From Nocardioides phosphati (lineage in GTDB: Bacteria; Actinomycetota; Actinomycetes; Propionibacteriales; Nocardioidaceae), in NCBI RefSeq assembly GCF_014646375.1, contig NZ_BMNI01000003.1, positions 69,668 through 133,667 on the forward strand: a stretch of DNA of 64,000 nucleotides, in the 5' to 3' direction. A model generated the notes under the pieces. That model saw only the letters and a program-made list of their open reading frames with translations, was not told the DNA's origin and ran no database searches. Of the stretch, positions 21,750 through 29,548 are shown one piece after another. How positions within the stretch are numbered: position 1 is the first letter of the stretch; each line of letters starts with the position of its first letter. The position numbers were made by a program, and so were the translations under genes.

Positions 21750-21790
21750 AGCGCTCTGTTTCCCGTGAAACATTCGGGGGACGGAGCGCT
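21750..21790. other. Variant parS inside an inverted repeat
   Basis: GTTTCCCGTGAAAC at 21758-21771 differs from the perfect parS by one base. It is flanked by AGCGCTC (21750-21756) and GAGCGCT (21784-21790), which could pair and place the site in the loop of a hairpin just after parB. ParB binding here is likely but weaker than at the perfect sites. Confidence 0.6.
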
Positions 21791-21901
21791 TCGTCGTTCA
21801 ACGGCCGCCGTAGCGCGGGCGAGGCGCACGGGCCAGCACCGGACCTCTGGCCCGGCCGCGTCTGATCCAGGAGGCGTCAGACCCGTGCCACCCGGGAACG
21901 T

Positions 21902-21943
21902 CGAAGGGCGGGACGGAACCTCGCGGCTCCGTCCCGCCCTTCG
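21902..21943. terminator. Bidirectional terminator between parB and the APC permease
   Basis: CGAAGGGCGGGACGGA (21902-21917) pairs perfectly with TCCGTCCCGCCCTTCG (21928-21943), a 16-bp stem with a 10-base loop. It lies between two convergent genes and would stop transcription from both. Confidence 0.85.
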
Positions 21944-21959
21944 GCGGTGTACGACCAGG

Positions 21960-23354
21960 TCAGCTGTCGTCGCGGGCATCCACCAGGAAGTGGGTCGCGG
22001 CACGCGGCCGGAGGTAGGCCACGTAGTAGACCAGCGCGAGGACCAGCAGCCCGCCCACGGCGATGACGTCCGACATCGCCGACTCGCGGAGGGCGTAGCC
22101 GACACCGACGATGACGAGGATCGGGGCAGCCGGCCAGAGCGGCATCTTCCAGCCGGCGTGGGGAGCGCGGCGTACGAAGAGGGCGGCAACGGCGACCACG
22201 AGGTAGACACCGGCGAGGATCACCGAGGTGATGCCGAGCAGGGCCTCGATGTCCATGAGCCAGGCCATCAGCGCGCCGGGGACACCGACCAGCAGCGTGG
22301 CGATGACGGGCGAGCCGAAGCGCGGGTGGAGCGTGGCGAGCGCCTTGTTGATCGGCTCGGGCCAGGCCTTGTCGCGGGCGGTTGCGTAGACGACGCGGGA
22401 GTTCTGGATGACCATCACGATGACCGCGTTGAGGATGGCGATCGCGATGGCGACGCTGATCGCGGCGGAGGTGCGGGAGCCGGCCCAGGCCGTGACGAAG
22501 TCCGGGAAGGTGCCGTTGGCGAGGTCGTCGAGGGAGCCGACACCGAGGACGGTCGCCGCGGTCGGGACCACGATGATGAAGGCGCCCAGGGCGAGCGAGC
22601 CGAGGACGGCCCACTTCACGTTGCGGCGGGGAGCGACCATCTCCTCGGCGAGGTACGTCGCGGTGGTGAAGCCGGAGCAGGTGAAGATCGCGATGGCCAG
22701 GCCCGAGAGCAGGATGCCCGCAGTGAACGGCGAGAGCGCGTGGCCGTCGCTGACCTGCGCGTGCCACAGGGTGGAGACCGGACGCTCGCTGTGCGAGAAG
22801 CCGAGGTAGGCGACGGTCGCAGCGGCGACGGTCTCTACGACCAGGAAGGCGCCCGTGACGTAGGCGTTCGACTTGATGTCGAGCAGGCCCGTGGCGGTGG
22901 CGAGGAGCATGACGACCGCGCCGGTGATGGCCCGGTCGAGGCCGATGATCGGCGCGAGGTAGTCGGCGGTGCCGAGCGCGATCACGGGCGGGATGACGAT
23001 GAGCGTCGCCGAGGTGAGCGCGAACGTCAGCCATCCGGCGGCCTTGCCGAGCGTGTGCGTGACCATCGCGTACTCGCCGCCGCTGCTCGGCGTACGGGTG
23101 CCGAGCTCGGAGTAGCAGACGCCGACGGCGACGGAGATGAGGACGCCGACCAGGAGCGTCATGACGACGCCCGAGCCCTGCGAGGCGAGCAGCTCCGGCA
23201 CGATGATGAAGAGGCTCGAGGCGGGCGTCACGCACGAGAGCGTCAGGAGGATCGCTGCCGTGAGGGTCAGCACCGGCTTCAGGCCGGGCCCGGTGGGCAG
23301 GTCGAGTGCTCTCTGCACATCGGGGATATCGGTGGGACCGGACAGCGTGGACAT
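21960..23354 (-). CDS. APC-family amino acid/polyamine permease
   Basis: This 464-residue protein has about twelve membrane helices and the APC signature in helix 1 (LTLSCVTPASSLFIIVPELL) with the conserved YSELGTRTPSSGGEYAMV in helix 3. The ATG at 23354 has GAGG five bases upstream. Its promoter carries one of the three TTTGAA-type operators of the polyamine island, so agmatine or putrescine is the likely cargo. That cargo is inferred from context, not read from the protein. Confidence 0.85.
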   Translation of the reverse strand: MSTLSGPTDIPDVQRALDLPTGPGLKPVLTLTAAILLTLSCVTPASSLFIIVPELLASQGSGVVMTLLVGVLISVAVGVCYSELGTRTPSSGGEYAMVTHTLGKAAGWLTFALTSATLIVIPPVIALGTADYLAPIIGLDRAITGAVVMLLATATGLLDIKSNAYVTGAFLVVETVAAATVAYLGFSHSERPVSTLWHAQVSDGHALSPFTAGILLSGLAIAIFTCSGFTTATYLAEEMVAPRRNVKWAVLGSLALGAFIIVVPTAATVLGVGSLDDLANGTFPDFVTAWAGSRTSAAISVAIAIAILNAVIVMVIQNSRVVYATARDKAWPEPINKALATLHPRFGSPVIATLLVGVPGALMAWLMDIEALLGITSVILAGVYLVVAVAALFVRRAPHAGWKMPLWPAAPILVIVGVGYALRESAMSDVIAVGGLLVLALVYYVAYLRPRAATHFLVDARDDS

Positions 23355-23375
23355 GGGCACCTCGGGGGACTGTGA

Positions 23376-23392
23376 TTTGAACAACATACAAA
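23376..23392. promoter_or_regulatory. Polyamine-island operator 1 (APC permease promoter)
   Basis: TTTGAACAACATACAAA, a TTTGAA-N5-TTCAAA palindrome with one mismatch. It lies 14 bases downstream of the predicted -10 of the permease promoter, where a bound repressor would block transcription. Confidence 0.65.
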
Positions 23393-23406
23393 CTCTGGTG
23401 TCCTGA

Positions 23407-23435
23407 CTATGAACGGCGTCACCTACTAGGGTCAA
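23407..23435 (-). promoter_or_regulatory. Predicted promoter of the APC permease
   Basis: On the minus strand TTGACC (23430-23435) and TCATAG (23407-23412) are separated by 17 bases, a sigma-70-like promoter. It overlaps the region just before the divergent TetR gene. Confidence 0.5.
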
Positions 23436-23438
23436 GGG

Positions 23439-24041
23439 GTGCCCGCAGAAAAATCTCCACGACGCCATCGTCGGCTCGATCGTCCACGGGAGCGAGTGCT
23501 CGAGGTTGCCTGGGAGCTCCTCATCGAGCGAGGCCTCGCCGACCTGACGCTCGCCGAGCTCGGCCGACGGGTCGACACGAGCGCCGGACACCTCCTCTAC
23601 TACTTCGGCAGCAAGGACGGCCTCCTGCTCGAGGTGCTCCGCTGGAGCGAGGCCCAGCTCTGGGCGCGCTGGGAGGCGTCGCGGGCGGAGGAGGCGCCGT
23701 TCGCGGCGCGGTTCGACCTCTTCTGCCGACAGTTCCTGCCCAACGGCCTGGGTGACCCGCGATGGCTGGTCTGGATCGAGGTCTGGCCGCGCGTGCTGCG
23801 CGCCGAGGAGCTCCGCCGTCCGTACGAGGAGCTCGACGAGGTCTGGCGCGACGAGCTCGCCCGACTGCTCACGGCTGCGGGCGCGGTCGACCCCGCGTCG
23901 CTCGCCCGGCGGATCTGCGCCCTTCTCGACGGCCTCGCGATCGCGATCGCCCTCGGCGAGGAGGACATGAGCGTCGAGACCGCGCTCACCCACGCGCGTG
24001 CCCTGCTCCCCGCCGAGCTGTACGCCGGAGCGACCGCCTGA
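23439..24041 (+). CDS. TetR-family regulator (candidate polyamine repressor)
   Basis: This 200-residue one-component regulator has the N-terminal helix-turn-helix LTLAELGRRVDTSAGHLLYYFGSK spelled over residues 34-57 and an all-helical ligand domain with LLDGLAIAIALGEED. It diverges from the APC permease and precedes agmatine deiminase. The three identical-type operators in the island make it the best candidate for their repressor; the polyamine or agmatine ligand is inference. The GTG start lies about ten bases from a possible -10 (TACTAG), so the message may have almost no leader. Confidence 0.88.
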   Translation: MPAEKSPRRHRRLDRPRERVLEVAWELLIERGLADLTLAELGRRVDTSAGHLLYYFGSKDGLLLEVLRWSEAQLWARWEASRAEEAPFAARFDLFCRQFLPNGLGDPRWLVWIEVWPRVLRAEELRRPYEELDEVWRDELARLLTAAGAVDPASLARRICALLDGLAIAIALGEEDMSVETALTHARALLPAELYAGATA

Positions 24042-24070
24042 CGCATTCTGCGCAGCGTGACGACCGCTGC

Positions 24071-24101
24071 CGGCCCCGCCCCTGTCCTGGGGGCGGGGCC
24101 G
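24071..24101. terminator. Hairpin after the TetR gene
   Basis: CGGCCCCGCCCC (24071-24082) pairs with GGGGCGGGGCCG (24090-24101) around a 7-base loop. It separates the TetR gene from the agmatine deiminase promoter. Confidence 0.75.
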
Positions 24102-24145
24102 TTGTCGTCCCGGGGCGCGCTCGTTCCGGCGCCCAGACTCCCGCG

Positions 24146-24201
24146 CCGAGGATTCCGGGCCGAGGATTCCGGGCCGAGCTTCCGGCGCCGAGAAATCCGG
24201 G
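24146..24201. repeat. Four tandem 14-bp repeats before the agmatine deiminase promoter
   Basis: The unit CCGAGGATTCCGGG occurs twice exactly (24146-24159, 24160-24173), then as CCGAGCTTCCGGCG and CCGAGAAATCCGGG, with no gaps. The array ends nine bases before the -35 element. It could be a regulator binding array or a decayed repeat. Confidence 0.75.
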
Positions 24202-24210
24202 CCGCCGCTC

Positions 24211-24239
24211 TTGCGGACCTCTGTGACCTGGCCTACGTT
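24211..24239 (+). promoter_or_regulatory. Predicted promoter of agmatine deiminase
   Basis: TTGCGG (24211-24216) and TACGTT (24234-24239) with a 17-base spacer. The expected start of transcription falls at about 24246, next to the ATG at 24247, so the mRNA is probably leaderless. The amine oxidase gene has the same TTGCGG-N17-TACG promoter. Confidence 0.6.
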
Positions 24240-24246
24240 GGATGCC

Positions 24247-25308
24247 ATGTTTGAATCACGTTCAAATACGGAGCCGCAGGCCGGGTGGCTCATGCCGGCC
24301 GAGACCGCGCCCCACGACGCTGCGTGGATGGCCTGGCCCTCGGGCTCCTACACGCTGGGCGACACCGCGGAGGAGGCCGACGAGGCCCGCGCCACGTGGG
24401 CGGCCGTCGCCAACGCGATCGTGGAGTTCGAGCCCGTGCACGTGCTGGTCCCCGCGTCCGAGCGTGAGGCCGCCGCGCGCTTCCTCGACCCGCGGGTGCA
24501 GGTGCACGCGCAGCCGCTCGACGATGCCTGGTACCGCGACATCGGCCCGACGTTCGTCGTCTCCGACGGTCCCGAGGGGCGCCGGCTCGGCGCGGTCAAC
24601 TGGGTCTTCAACGGTTGGGGCCAGCAGGACTGGGCCAGCTGGGAGCACGACGCGGTCGCCAGCGGTGTCGCCACCGAGGTCTCCGGCGCGGAGCGGATCG
24701 ACTCACCGATGGTCAACGAGGGCGGCGGCATCCACACCGACGGTGCCGGGACGTTCCTCGTCACCGAGACCGTGCAGCTCGACCCGGGCCGCAACCCCGG
24801 CTGGACCAGGGCGGACGTCGAAGCCGAGCTGGCCCGCACCGTCGGTGCCCGCAAGGTGATCTGGCTGCCGCGCGGCCTGACCCGTGACAGCGAGCGGTTC
24901 GGCACGCGGGGCCACGTCGACATCGTGGCGACCTTCGCCGACCGCGGCGTCGTCCTGGTCCACGACCAGCGCGATCCGGCCCACCCCGACCACGAGGTGT
25001 CGCGCGAGCTCATCGCGCTGCTCGAGGCCGAGCACGACGCCGACGGCAAGCCGCTCCGCGTCGTACGGCTTCCCGCGCCGGCCACGCTGCGCGACGACGA
25101 GGGCTGGGTCGACTACAGCTACGTCAACCACTTCGTCTGCAACGGCGCGGTGATCGCCTGCTCGTTCGCCGACCCCGTCGACGACGAGGCGCTCGCGGTC
25201 CTCGCCGACGCCTACCCCGGACGCCGGATCGTCCCCGTCGACGCGCGGCCGATCTTCGCGCGCGGCGGTGGCATCCACTGCATCACCCAGCAGCAGCCCG
25301 CCCTCTGA
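24247..25308 (+). CDS. aguA: Agmatine deiminase
   Basis: This 353-residue enzyme converts agmatine to N-carbamoylputrescine and ammonia. It shows the family signatures GWLMPAETAPHDAAWMAWP at the start, DAWYRDIGPTFVV, NEGGGIHTDG and the C-terminal nucleophile Cys345 in ARGGGIHC. The ATG at 24247 gives residues ahead of the conserved GWxMPAE block; the next ATG at 24292 falls inside that block and is too late. The operator overlaps the first codons. The amidase gene follows after 28 bases. Confidence 0.94.
   Translation: MFESRSNTEPQAGWLMPAETAPHDAAWMAWPSGSYTLGDTAEEADEARATWAAVANAIVEFEPVHVLVPASEREAAARFLDPRVQVHAQPLDDAWYRDIGPTFVVSDGPEGRRLGAVNWVFNGWGQQDWASWEHDAVASGVATEVSGAERIDSPMVNEGGGIHTDGAGTFLVTETVQLDPGRNPGWTRADVEAELARTVGARKVIWLPRGLTRDSERFGTRGHVDIVATFADRGVVLVHDQRDPAHPDHEVSRELIALLEAEHDADGKPLRVVRLPAPATLRDDEGWVDYSYVNHFVCNGAVIACSFADPVDDEALAVLADAYPGRRIVPVDARPIFARGGGIHCITQQQPAL
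24250..24266. promoter_or_regulatory. Polyamine-island operator 2 (aguA)
   Basis: TTTGAATCACGTTCAAA, a perfect TTTGAA-N5-TTCAAA palindrome. It lies directly after the predicted transcription start and covers codons 2-7 of aguA. Confidence 0.7.
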
Positions 25309-25336
25309 ACCACCTGAACCAGCACAAGGATCTCCC

Positions 25337-26281
25337 ATGGAACTCATCACCGCCACGCCCCAGCCCTCCCTCGCCCGCGCGGCCGCCGGCCCCGGTCGCA
25401 CGCTGAGGGTCGGCGTCGTCCAGATGCACTGGCAGGAGGACGCCGACGCGCACGCGGCAGCCCTCGCCGACGGCGTACGCCGGGCGGCCGAGGCCGGCGC
25501 GCAGGTCGTGTTCCTGCCCGAGCTGACGCTGTCGCGCTACCCCGCGGACTACCGCCCCGAAGGCCGCCCGGCGGACATCGCCGAGTCGCTCGAGGACGGA
25601 CCGACCCGCACGCTGATGGCGAAGCTGGCGGGGGAGCACGGCGTCTTCGTGCACGCATCGCTCTACGAGGCGGCGCCCGCTCCTGACGGCTCGGACGACG
25701 GCCTCGGCTACAACACCGCGATCCTGGTCGCGCCCGGTGGAGAGCTCGTCGGGCGGACCCGCAAGACGCACATCCCGGTGACCGAGGGCTACTTCGAGGA
25801 CCTCTTCTTCCGCCAGGGCCCGGCCGACGACGCCTACCCCGTGCACGTCCCGGACCTCCCGGGCGCGCCGCGCCTGGGCCTGCCGACCTGCTGGGACGAG
25901 TGGTTCCCGGAGGTGGCGCGCGCCTACTCGCTCGCCGACGCGGAGGTGCTCGCCTACCCGACTGCGATCGGATCCGAGCCCGACCACCCGGACTTCGACA
26001 CCCAGCCGCTGTGGCAGCACGTGATCGTCGGCAACGGCATCACCAGCGGCCTCTTCATGTGCGTCCCGAACCGCTGGGGCAGCGAGGGGCGCGTGGAGTT
26101 CTACGGCTCGTCGTTCATCTCCGACCCCTACGGCCGGATCCTCGCGCAGGCGCCGCGCTCGGGTGACGCGGTCCTGGTCGCGACGCTCGACCTCGACCAG
26201 CGGAAGGACTGGCTGACCCTCTTCCCCTTCCTCGACACGCGCCGGCCGGACACGTACGCGAGCCTCACCGCGCAGCGCTGA
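25337..26281 (+). CDS. aguB: N-carbamoylputrescine amidase (nitrilase family)
   Basis: This 314-residue nitrilase-superfamily enzyme splits N-carbamoylputrescine into putrescine, CO2 and ammonia. The catalytic triad is visible as Glu62 (FLPELTLS), Lys143 (GRTRKTHIP) and Cys185 (GLPTCWDEWFPE). The ATG at 25337 has AAGGA six bases upstream. It follows aguA in the same operon, which supports the substrate. It ends 28 bases from the convergent Lrp gene. Confidence 0.92.
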   Translation: MELITATPQPSLARAAAGPGRTLRVGVVQMHWQEDADAHAAALADGVRRAAEAGAQVVFLPELTLSRYPADYRPEGRPADIAESLEDGPTRTLMAKLAGEHGVFVHASLYEAAPAPDGSDDGLGYNTAILVAPGGELVGRTRKTHIPVTEGYFEDLFFRQGPADDAYPVHVPDLPGAPRLGLPTCWDEWFPEVARAYSLADAEVLAYPTAIGSEPDHPDFDTQPLWQHVIVGNGITSGLFMCVPNRWGSEGRVEFYGSSFISDPYGRILAQAPRSGDAVLVATLDLDQRKDWLTLFPFLDTRRPDTYASLTAQR

Positions 26282-26309
26282 GCTCGGGGACCATCCGCAG
26301 CGGCGGGCG

Positions 26310-26783
26310 TCAGGCGGGGAGGATCGGGCGGTTCTCGTAGAAGGTCTGCAGGACGACGGTGGTGCGGGTGCTCACCGACGCCGCGCTGCGGATGTCGCGG
26401 ATCAGCGACTCCAGGTCGCGCGGTGAGGCGACGCGGACCAGCAGCATGTAGCTCGCGTTGCCGGCGACGGAGTGGCACGCCTCGATCTCGGTGAGGTGCT
26501 CGAGCAGCTCGGGGGCGTTGTCGGGCTGCCCGGGGTCGAGCGGGGTGATCTCGATGAACGCCGCCAGCGGCTTGCCGACCGCAGACGGCTCGACGAGCGC
26601 GCGGTAGCCCGTGATCACGCCACGGGACTCGAGCCGGCGCAGGCGTGCCTGGACGGCGGAGACCGACAGGCCGACCGCTGCCGAGAGGTCGGACAGCGTC
26701 GCGCGGGCATCGAGCGACACCGCCCGGACGATGCCCTCGTCGATCGCGTCGTCGAGGACGGGGGTGGGCTCCGCAGCGCTCAT
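26310..26783 (-). CDS. Lrp/AsnC-family regulator
   Basis: This 157-residue regulator has an N-terminal helix-turn-helix (ATLSDLSAAVGLSVSAVQAR, residues 29-48) and a C-terminal RAM ligand domain with the GNASYMLLVRV strand. Such proteins sense amino acids or related amines. It diverges from the DUF6421/lyase operon across a 135-base spacer that contains a palindrome, so it probably controls that operon and itself. Confidence 0.9.
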   Translation of the reverse strand: MSAAEPTPVLDDAIDEGIVRAVSLDARATLSDLSAAVGLSVSAVQARLRRLESRGVITGYRALVEPSAVGKPLAAFIEITPLDPGQPDNAPELLEHLTEIEACHSVAGNASYMLLVRVASPRDLESLIRDIRSAASVSTRTTVVLQTFYENRPILPA

Positions 26784-26816
26784 GGAGGCGAGGCTAGCAG
26801 CGGCCGAGGTCACGAA

Positions 26817-26831
26817 CCGGAAAAGTTCCGG
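26817..26831. promoter_or_regulatory. Palindrome in the Lrp-DUF6421 spacer
   Basis: CCGGAAAAGTTCCGG has 6-bp arms around a 3-base centre. It lies upstream of a predicted promoter (TTGCAA 26842-26847, TAGGCT 26864-26869, 16-base spacer) for the DUF6421 gene. It is a candidate Lrp-type operator. Confidence 0.45.
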
Positions 26832-26918
26832 CGTCTGGACGTTGCAAGAGGAAATCATTCCCCTAGGCTGGAGAAGCTCCCTCAACACCACGGCGCCCCG
26901 ATCGGAGGTTCGTCCCGC

Positions 26919-28382
26919 ATGTCCTCGCAGCAGCACGTCCTGAACCAGCTCCCCACGACGCAGGCCATCATCGGAGAGCCGGAGGTCGTCGAGGACGTGG
27001 TGGATCGCGCCGCCGGGGTCGAGACCAGCGCCGCGTGGCTGGCGCTCAAGGCGGCGGCGACCGCCCTGCAGGGGCTGCAGGTGCAGGACGGCTCCGTCCC
27101 GGACACCGCGCACCACGATGCTGCGCGCCGGTACGTCGCGACCATCACGGCCGCGATCGAGGAGCTCCGCCCCCTGTTCCCGTACGACGACGCCTATCTG
27201 GCTGCCGCGGTCGCGGACTTCGGCCGCTGGGCGGACGGCGGCTTCGGCGTACCGGACTTCCTGGACGCGCTGGTCGCGTTCCAGCCGCAGCGCCACCGCG
27301 TCGACGGGCTGCGCCACCTGGTCGTCTTCCCGATGTACACGCAGAACGGCTCGAGCAACCGCCACGTCGAGGCACTGCTGGTCGAGGTGATCTGGCCACG
27401 GTTCGTCAGCGCGCTCGAGGCCGGCGACTACGGCAACAAGCTCTTTCTCCCGCTGCGGCTCCTCGACTTCACGCCGGGCTACGACACCAACAGCGCGGTG
27501 CTCTTCCCGGAGACGGTCGCGGTCCGCGAGACCCCGGCGTTCACGTGGGGCGGGATCTTCCAGGACCGCGAGGCGGCGCGCTTCCGGCGGGTCGTCGGCG
27601 CGGCTGCGGAGATCACCGACCTCGACCTGCCGGAGGGCGCTACCCGGATGCTGACCGACCAGGCGCTGACCGAGAAGGCGTTCGTGGTGTGGGACCTGAT
27701 CCACGACCGCACCCACATGCGCGGCGACCTGCCGTTCGACCCGTTCATGATCAAGCAGCGGATGCCGTACTTCCTCTACTCGCTCGAGGAGCTGCGTTGT
27801 GACCTCACCGCGTTCCGCGAGTGCGTGCGGCTCGAGGAGCGGCTCGCCGCGCGTGCCGACGAGCTCACGCTCGCCGACGAGGAGACGCTCGAGCACGCCC
27901 GCCTCGTGCAGTACGCCGTGATCTTCGACCGCATCTTCCGCTTCGCGATCACGGGCTCGCGGGTCCGCAACTACGACGGCCTCGGCGGCCAGCTGCTCTT
28001 CGCCTGGCTGCACCAGCGCGGCGTGCTGCACTGGACCGACACCTCGCTCGCCTTCGACTGGGACGAGGTGCCGGCGGCCGTGATCGCCCTCGGCGAGGCG
28101 ATCGACGAGCTCTACTGGCGCTCGATCGACCGTCCGAAGACGGCGCACTGGCTGGCGGCGTACGACCTGGTCCGGGGGACGCTCACGCCGCACCCCGCCT
28201 CGGCCTGGGCGCGCGGGCTTCCCGCGGAGGTCCTCGCCGGGCCGCCGAAGGGCTACACCGACGCGGTGCTCGACGACGAGTTCCCGCTGTCGATGTTCTA
28301 CGAGTCGCTGGACAAGAGGATGCGGCCGGTCATCGAGTCGACGGCCGGCATCACCGCGAGCTCGGAGGTGGCGCTGCCATGA
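26919..28382 (+). CDS. DUF6421 family protein
   Basis: This 487-residue cytoplasmic protein has no known function. The central stretch WDLIHDRTHMRGDLPFDPFM has a His262-x3-His266 pair, followed by Glu290-Glu291 in LYSLEELRCDL, which together look like a metal site. The protein is rich in aromatic residues and has no signal or membrane segment. The ATG at 26919 follows GGAGG. It overlaps the PLP lyase gene by four bases and diverges from the Lrp gene, so it is likely an enzyme acting on an amino acid or amine with the lyase. The family name is from memory of the motif. Confidence 0.7.
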   Translation: MSSQQHVLNQLPTTQAIIGEPEVVEDVVDRAAGVETSAAWLALKAAATALQGLQVQDGSVPDTAHHDAARRYVATITAAIEELRPLFPYDDAYLAAAVADFGRWADGGFGVPDFLDALVAFQPQRHRVDGLRHLVVFPMYTQNGSSNRHVEALLVEVIWPRFVSALEAGDYGNKLFLPLRLLDFTPGYDTNSAVLFPETVAVRETPAFTWGGIFQDREAARFRRVVGAAAEITDLDLPEGATRMLTDQALTEKAFVVWDLIHDRTHMRGDLPFDPFMIKQRMPYFLYSLEELRCDLTAFRECVRLEERLAARADELTLADEETLEHARLVQYAVIFDRIFRFAITGSRVRNYDGLGGQLLFAWLHQRGVLHWTDTSLAFDWDEVPAAVIALGEAIDELYWRSIDRPKTAHWLAAYDLVRGTLTPHPASAWARGLPAEVLAGPPKGYTDAVLDDEFPLSMFYESLDKRMRPVIESTAGITASSEVALP

Positions 28383-29461
28383 GCACTCCGCGCCCGGGGG
28401 GCCACGACCCCGCCGTCCGCGGCTTCGCGTCGGACAACTACGCCGGCATCCACCCCGAGGTGCTCGCCGCGATCGCCGAGGCCAACGGTGGCCACCAGGT
28501 GGCGTACGGCGAGGACGTCTACACCGAGCGGCTGCAGGCGGTCCTGGCCACGCACTTCGGCGAGGGGGTCGAGGGCTGGCCGGTCTTCAACGGCACCGGC
28601 GCGAACGTCGTGGGGCTGCAGTCGATGCTCCCGCGGTGGGGCGCGGTCGTCTGCGCCGCGACGGCGCACATCCACACCGACGAGGCCGGTGCTCCCGAGC
28701 GGGTCGCGGGCATCAAGCTGCTGCCGGTGCCGACGCCCGACGGCAAGCTGACGCCGGAGCTCATCGACCGCGAGGCGTGGGGCTTCGGCGACGAGCACCG
28801 TGCGCAGCCGCTGGTCGTCTCGCTCACCCAGTCGACCGAGCTCGGCACGGTCTACACGCCGGCCGAGGTGCGCGCGATCGCAGACCATGCGCACACGCTG
28901 GGGATGCGCGTGCACATGGACGGCGCGCGGATCTCCAACGCCGCAGCCTCGCTGGGGGTGGGGCTGCGGGCGTTCACCCGTGACGCGGGCGTCGACGTGC
29001 TCAGCCTCGGCGGCACCAAGAACGGCGCGATGCTGGGCGAGGCGGTCGTGGTGCTGGACCCGGCCGCGTCGAGCGGGCTCCGCTACCTGCGCAAGCTCGA
29101 CATGCAGCTCGCGTCGAAGATGCGGTTCGTCTCCGCGCAGCTGCTCGCGCTGCTCGAAGGCGATCTCTGGCTGCGCAACGCCAGCCACGCCAACGCGATG
29201 GCGCAGCGGCTCCGTGCCGGCCTCGAGGCGGGGCTCGCCGAGGGGTCGATCCAGGGTGTCGGCCTCAGCCAGCCGACCCAGGCGAACGGCGTCTTCGCCA
29301 CGCTGCCCGACGGTGTCGCGGATGCGCTGCGCAAGGAGTTCCGGTTCTACGACTGGGACGCCGCGCGCAACGAGGTGCGCTGGATGTGCAGCTTCGACAC
29401 GACCGACGAGGACGTGGATGCGCTGGTCGCCGCGGTTTCCCGTGAAACCGGGAGCCGTTGA
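28379..29461 (+). CDS. Threonine aldolase-like PLP lyase
   Basis: This 360-residue fold-type I PLP enzyme of the beta-eliminating lyase/threonine aldolase family has the SDNYAGIHPEVLAAI opening, YGEDVYTERL, PLP-contact Asp181 in MDGARI and Schiff-base Lys214 in LGGTKNG. Family members cleave beta-hydroxy amino acids or related substrates. Its start overlaps the DUF6421 stop (ATGA). The end of the gene contains a variant parS translated as VSRET, so the last residues come from a partition-site-like sequence. Confidence 0.85.
   Translation: MSTPRPGGHDPAVRGFASDNYAGIHPEVLAAIAEANGGHQVAYGEDVYTERLQAVLATHFGEGVEGWPVFNGTGANVVGLQSMLPRWGAVVCAATAHIHTDEAGAPERVAGIKLLPVPTPDGKLTPELIDREAWGFGDEHRAQPLVVSLTQSTELGTVYTPAEVRAIADHAHTLGMRVHMDGARISNAAASLGVGLRAFTRDAGVDVLSLGGTKNGAMLGEAVVVLDPAASSGLRYLRKLDMQLASKMRFVSAQLLALLEGDLWLRNASHANAMAQRLRAGLEAGLAEGSIQGVGLSQPTQANGVFATLPDGVADALRKEFRFYDWDAARNEVRWMCSFDTTDEDVDALVAAVSRETGSR
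29435..29448. other. Variant parS in the lyase C-terminus
   Basis: GTTTCCCGTGAAAC, one mismatch from the perfect parS and identical to the variant after parB. It lies about 8 kb beyond parB, inside the coding end of the PLP lyase. Confidence 0.55.
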
Positions 29462-29475
29462 TTTCAGGAGGGGTA

Positions 29476-29504
29476 TTGCGGATCACACGAGCCGGCCGTA
29501 CGGT
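29476..29504 (+). promoter_or_regulatory. Predicted promoter of the amine oxidase
   Basis: TTGCGG (29476-29481) and TACGGT (29499-29504) with a 17-base spacer, the same layout as the aguA promoter. Transcription should start near 29511. Confidence 0.6.
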
Positions 29505-29517
29505 GGTGGCTCCCGAG

Positions 29518-29534
29518 TTTGAACAGCATTCAAA
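29518..29534. promoter_or_regulatory. Polyamine-island operator 3 (amine oxidase)
   Basis: TTTGAACAGCATTCAAA, a perfect TTTGAA-N5-TTCAAA palindrome 13 bases after the -10 and ahead of the ATG at 29549. Confidence 0.7.
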
Positions 29535-29548
29535 AAGGCAGTGACACC

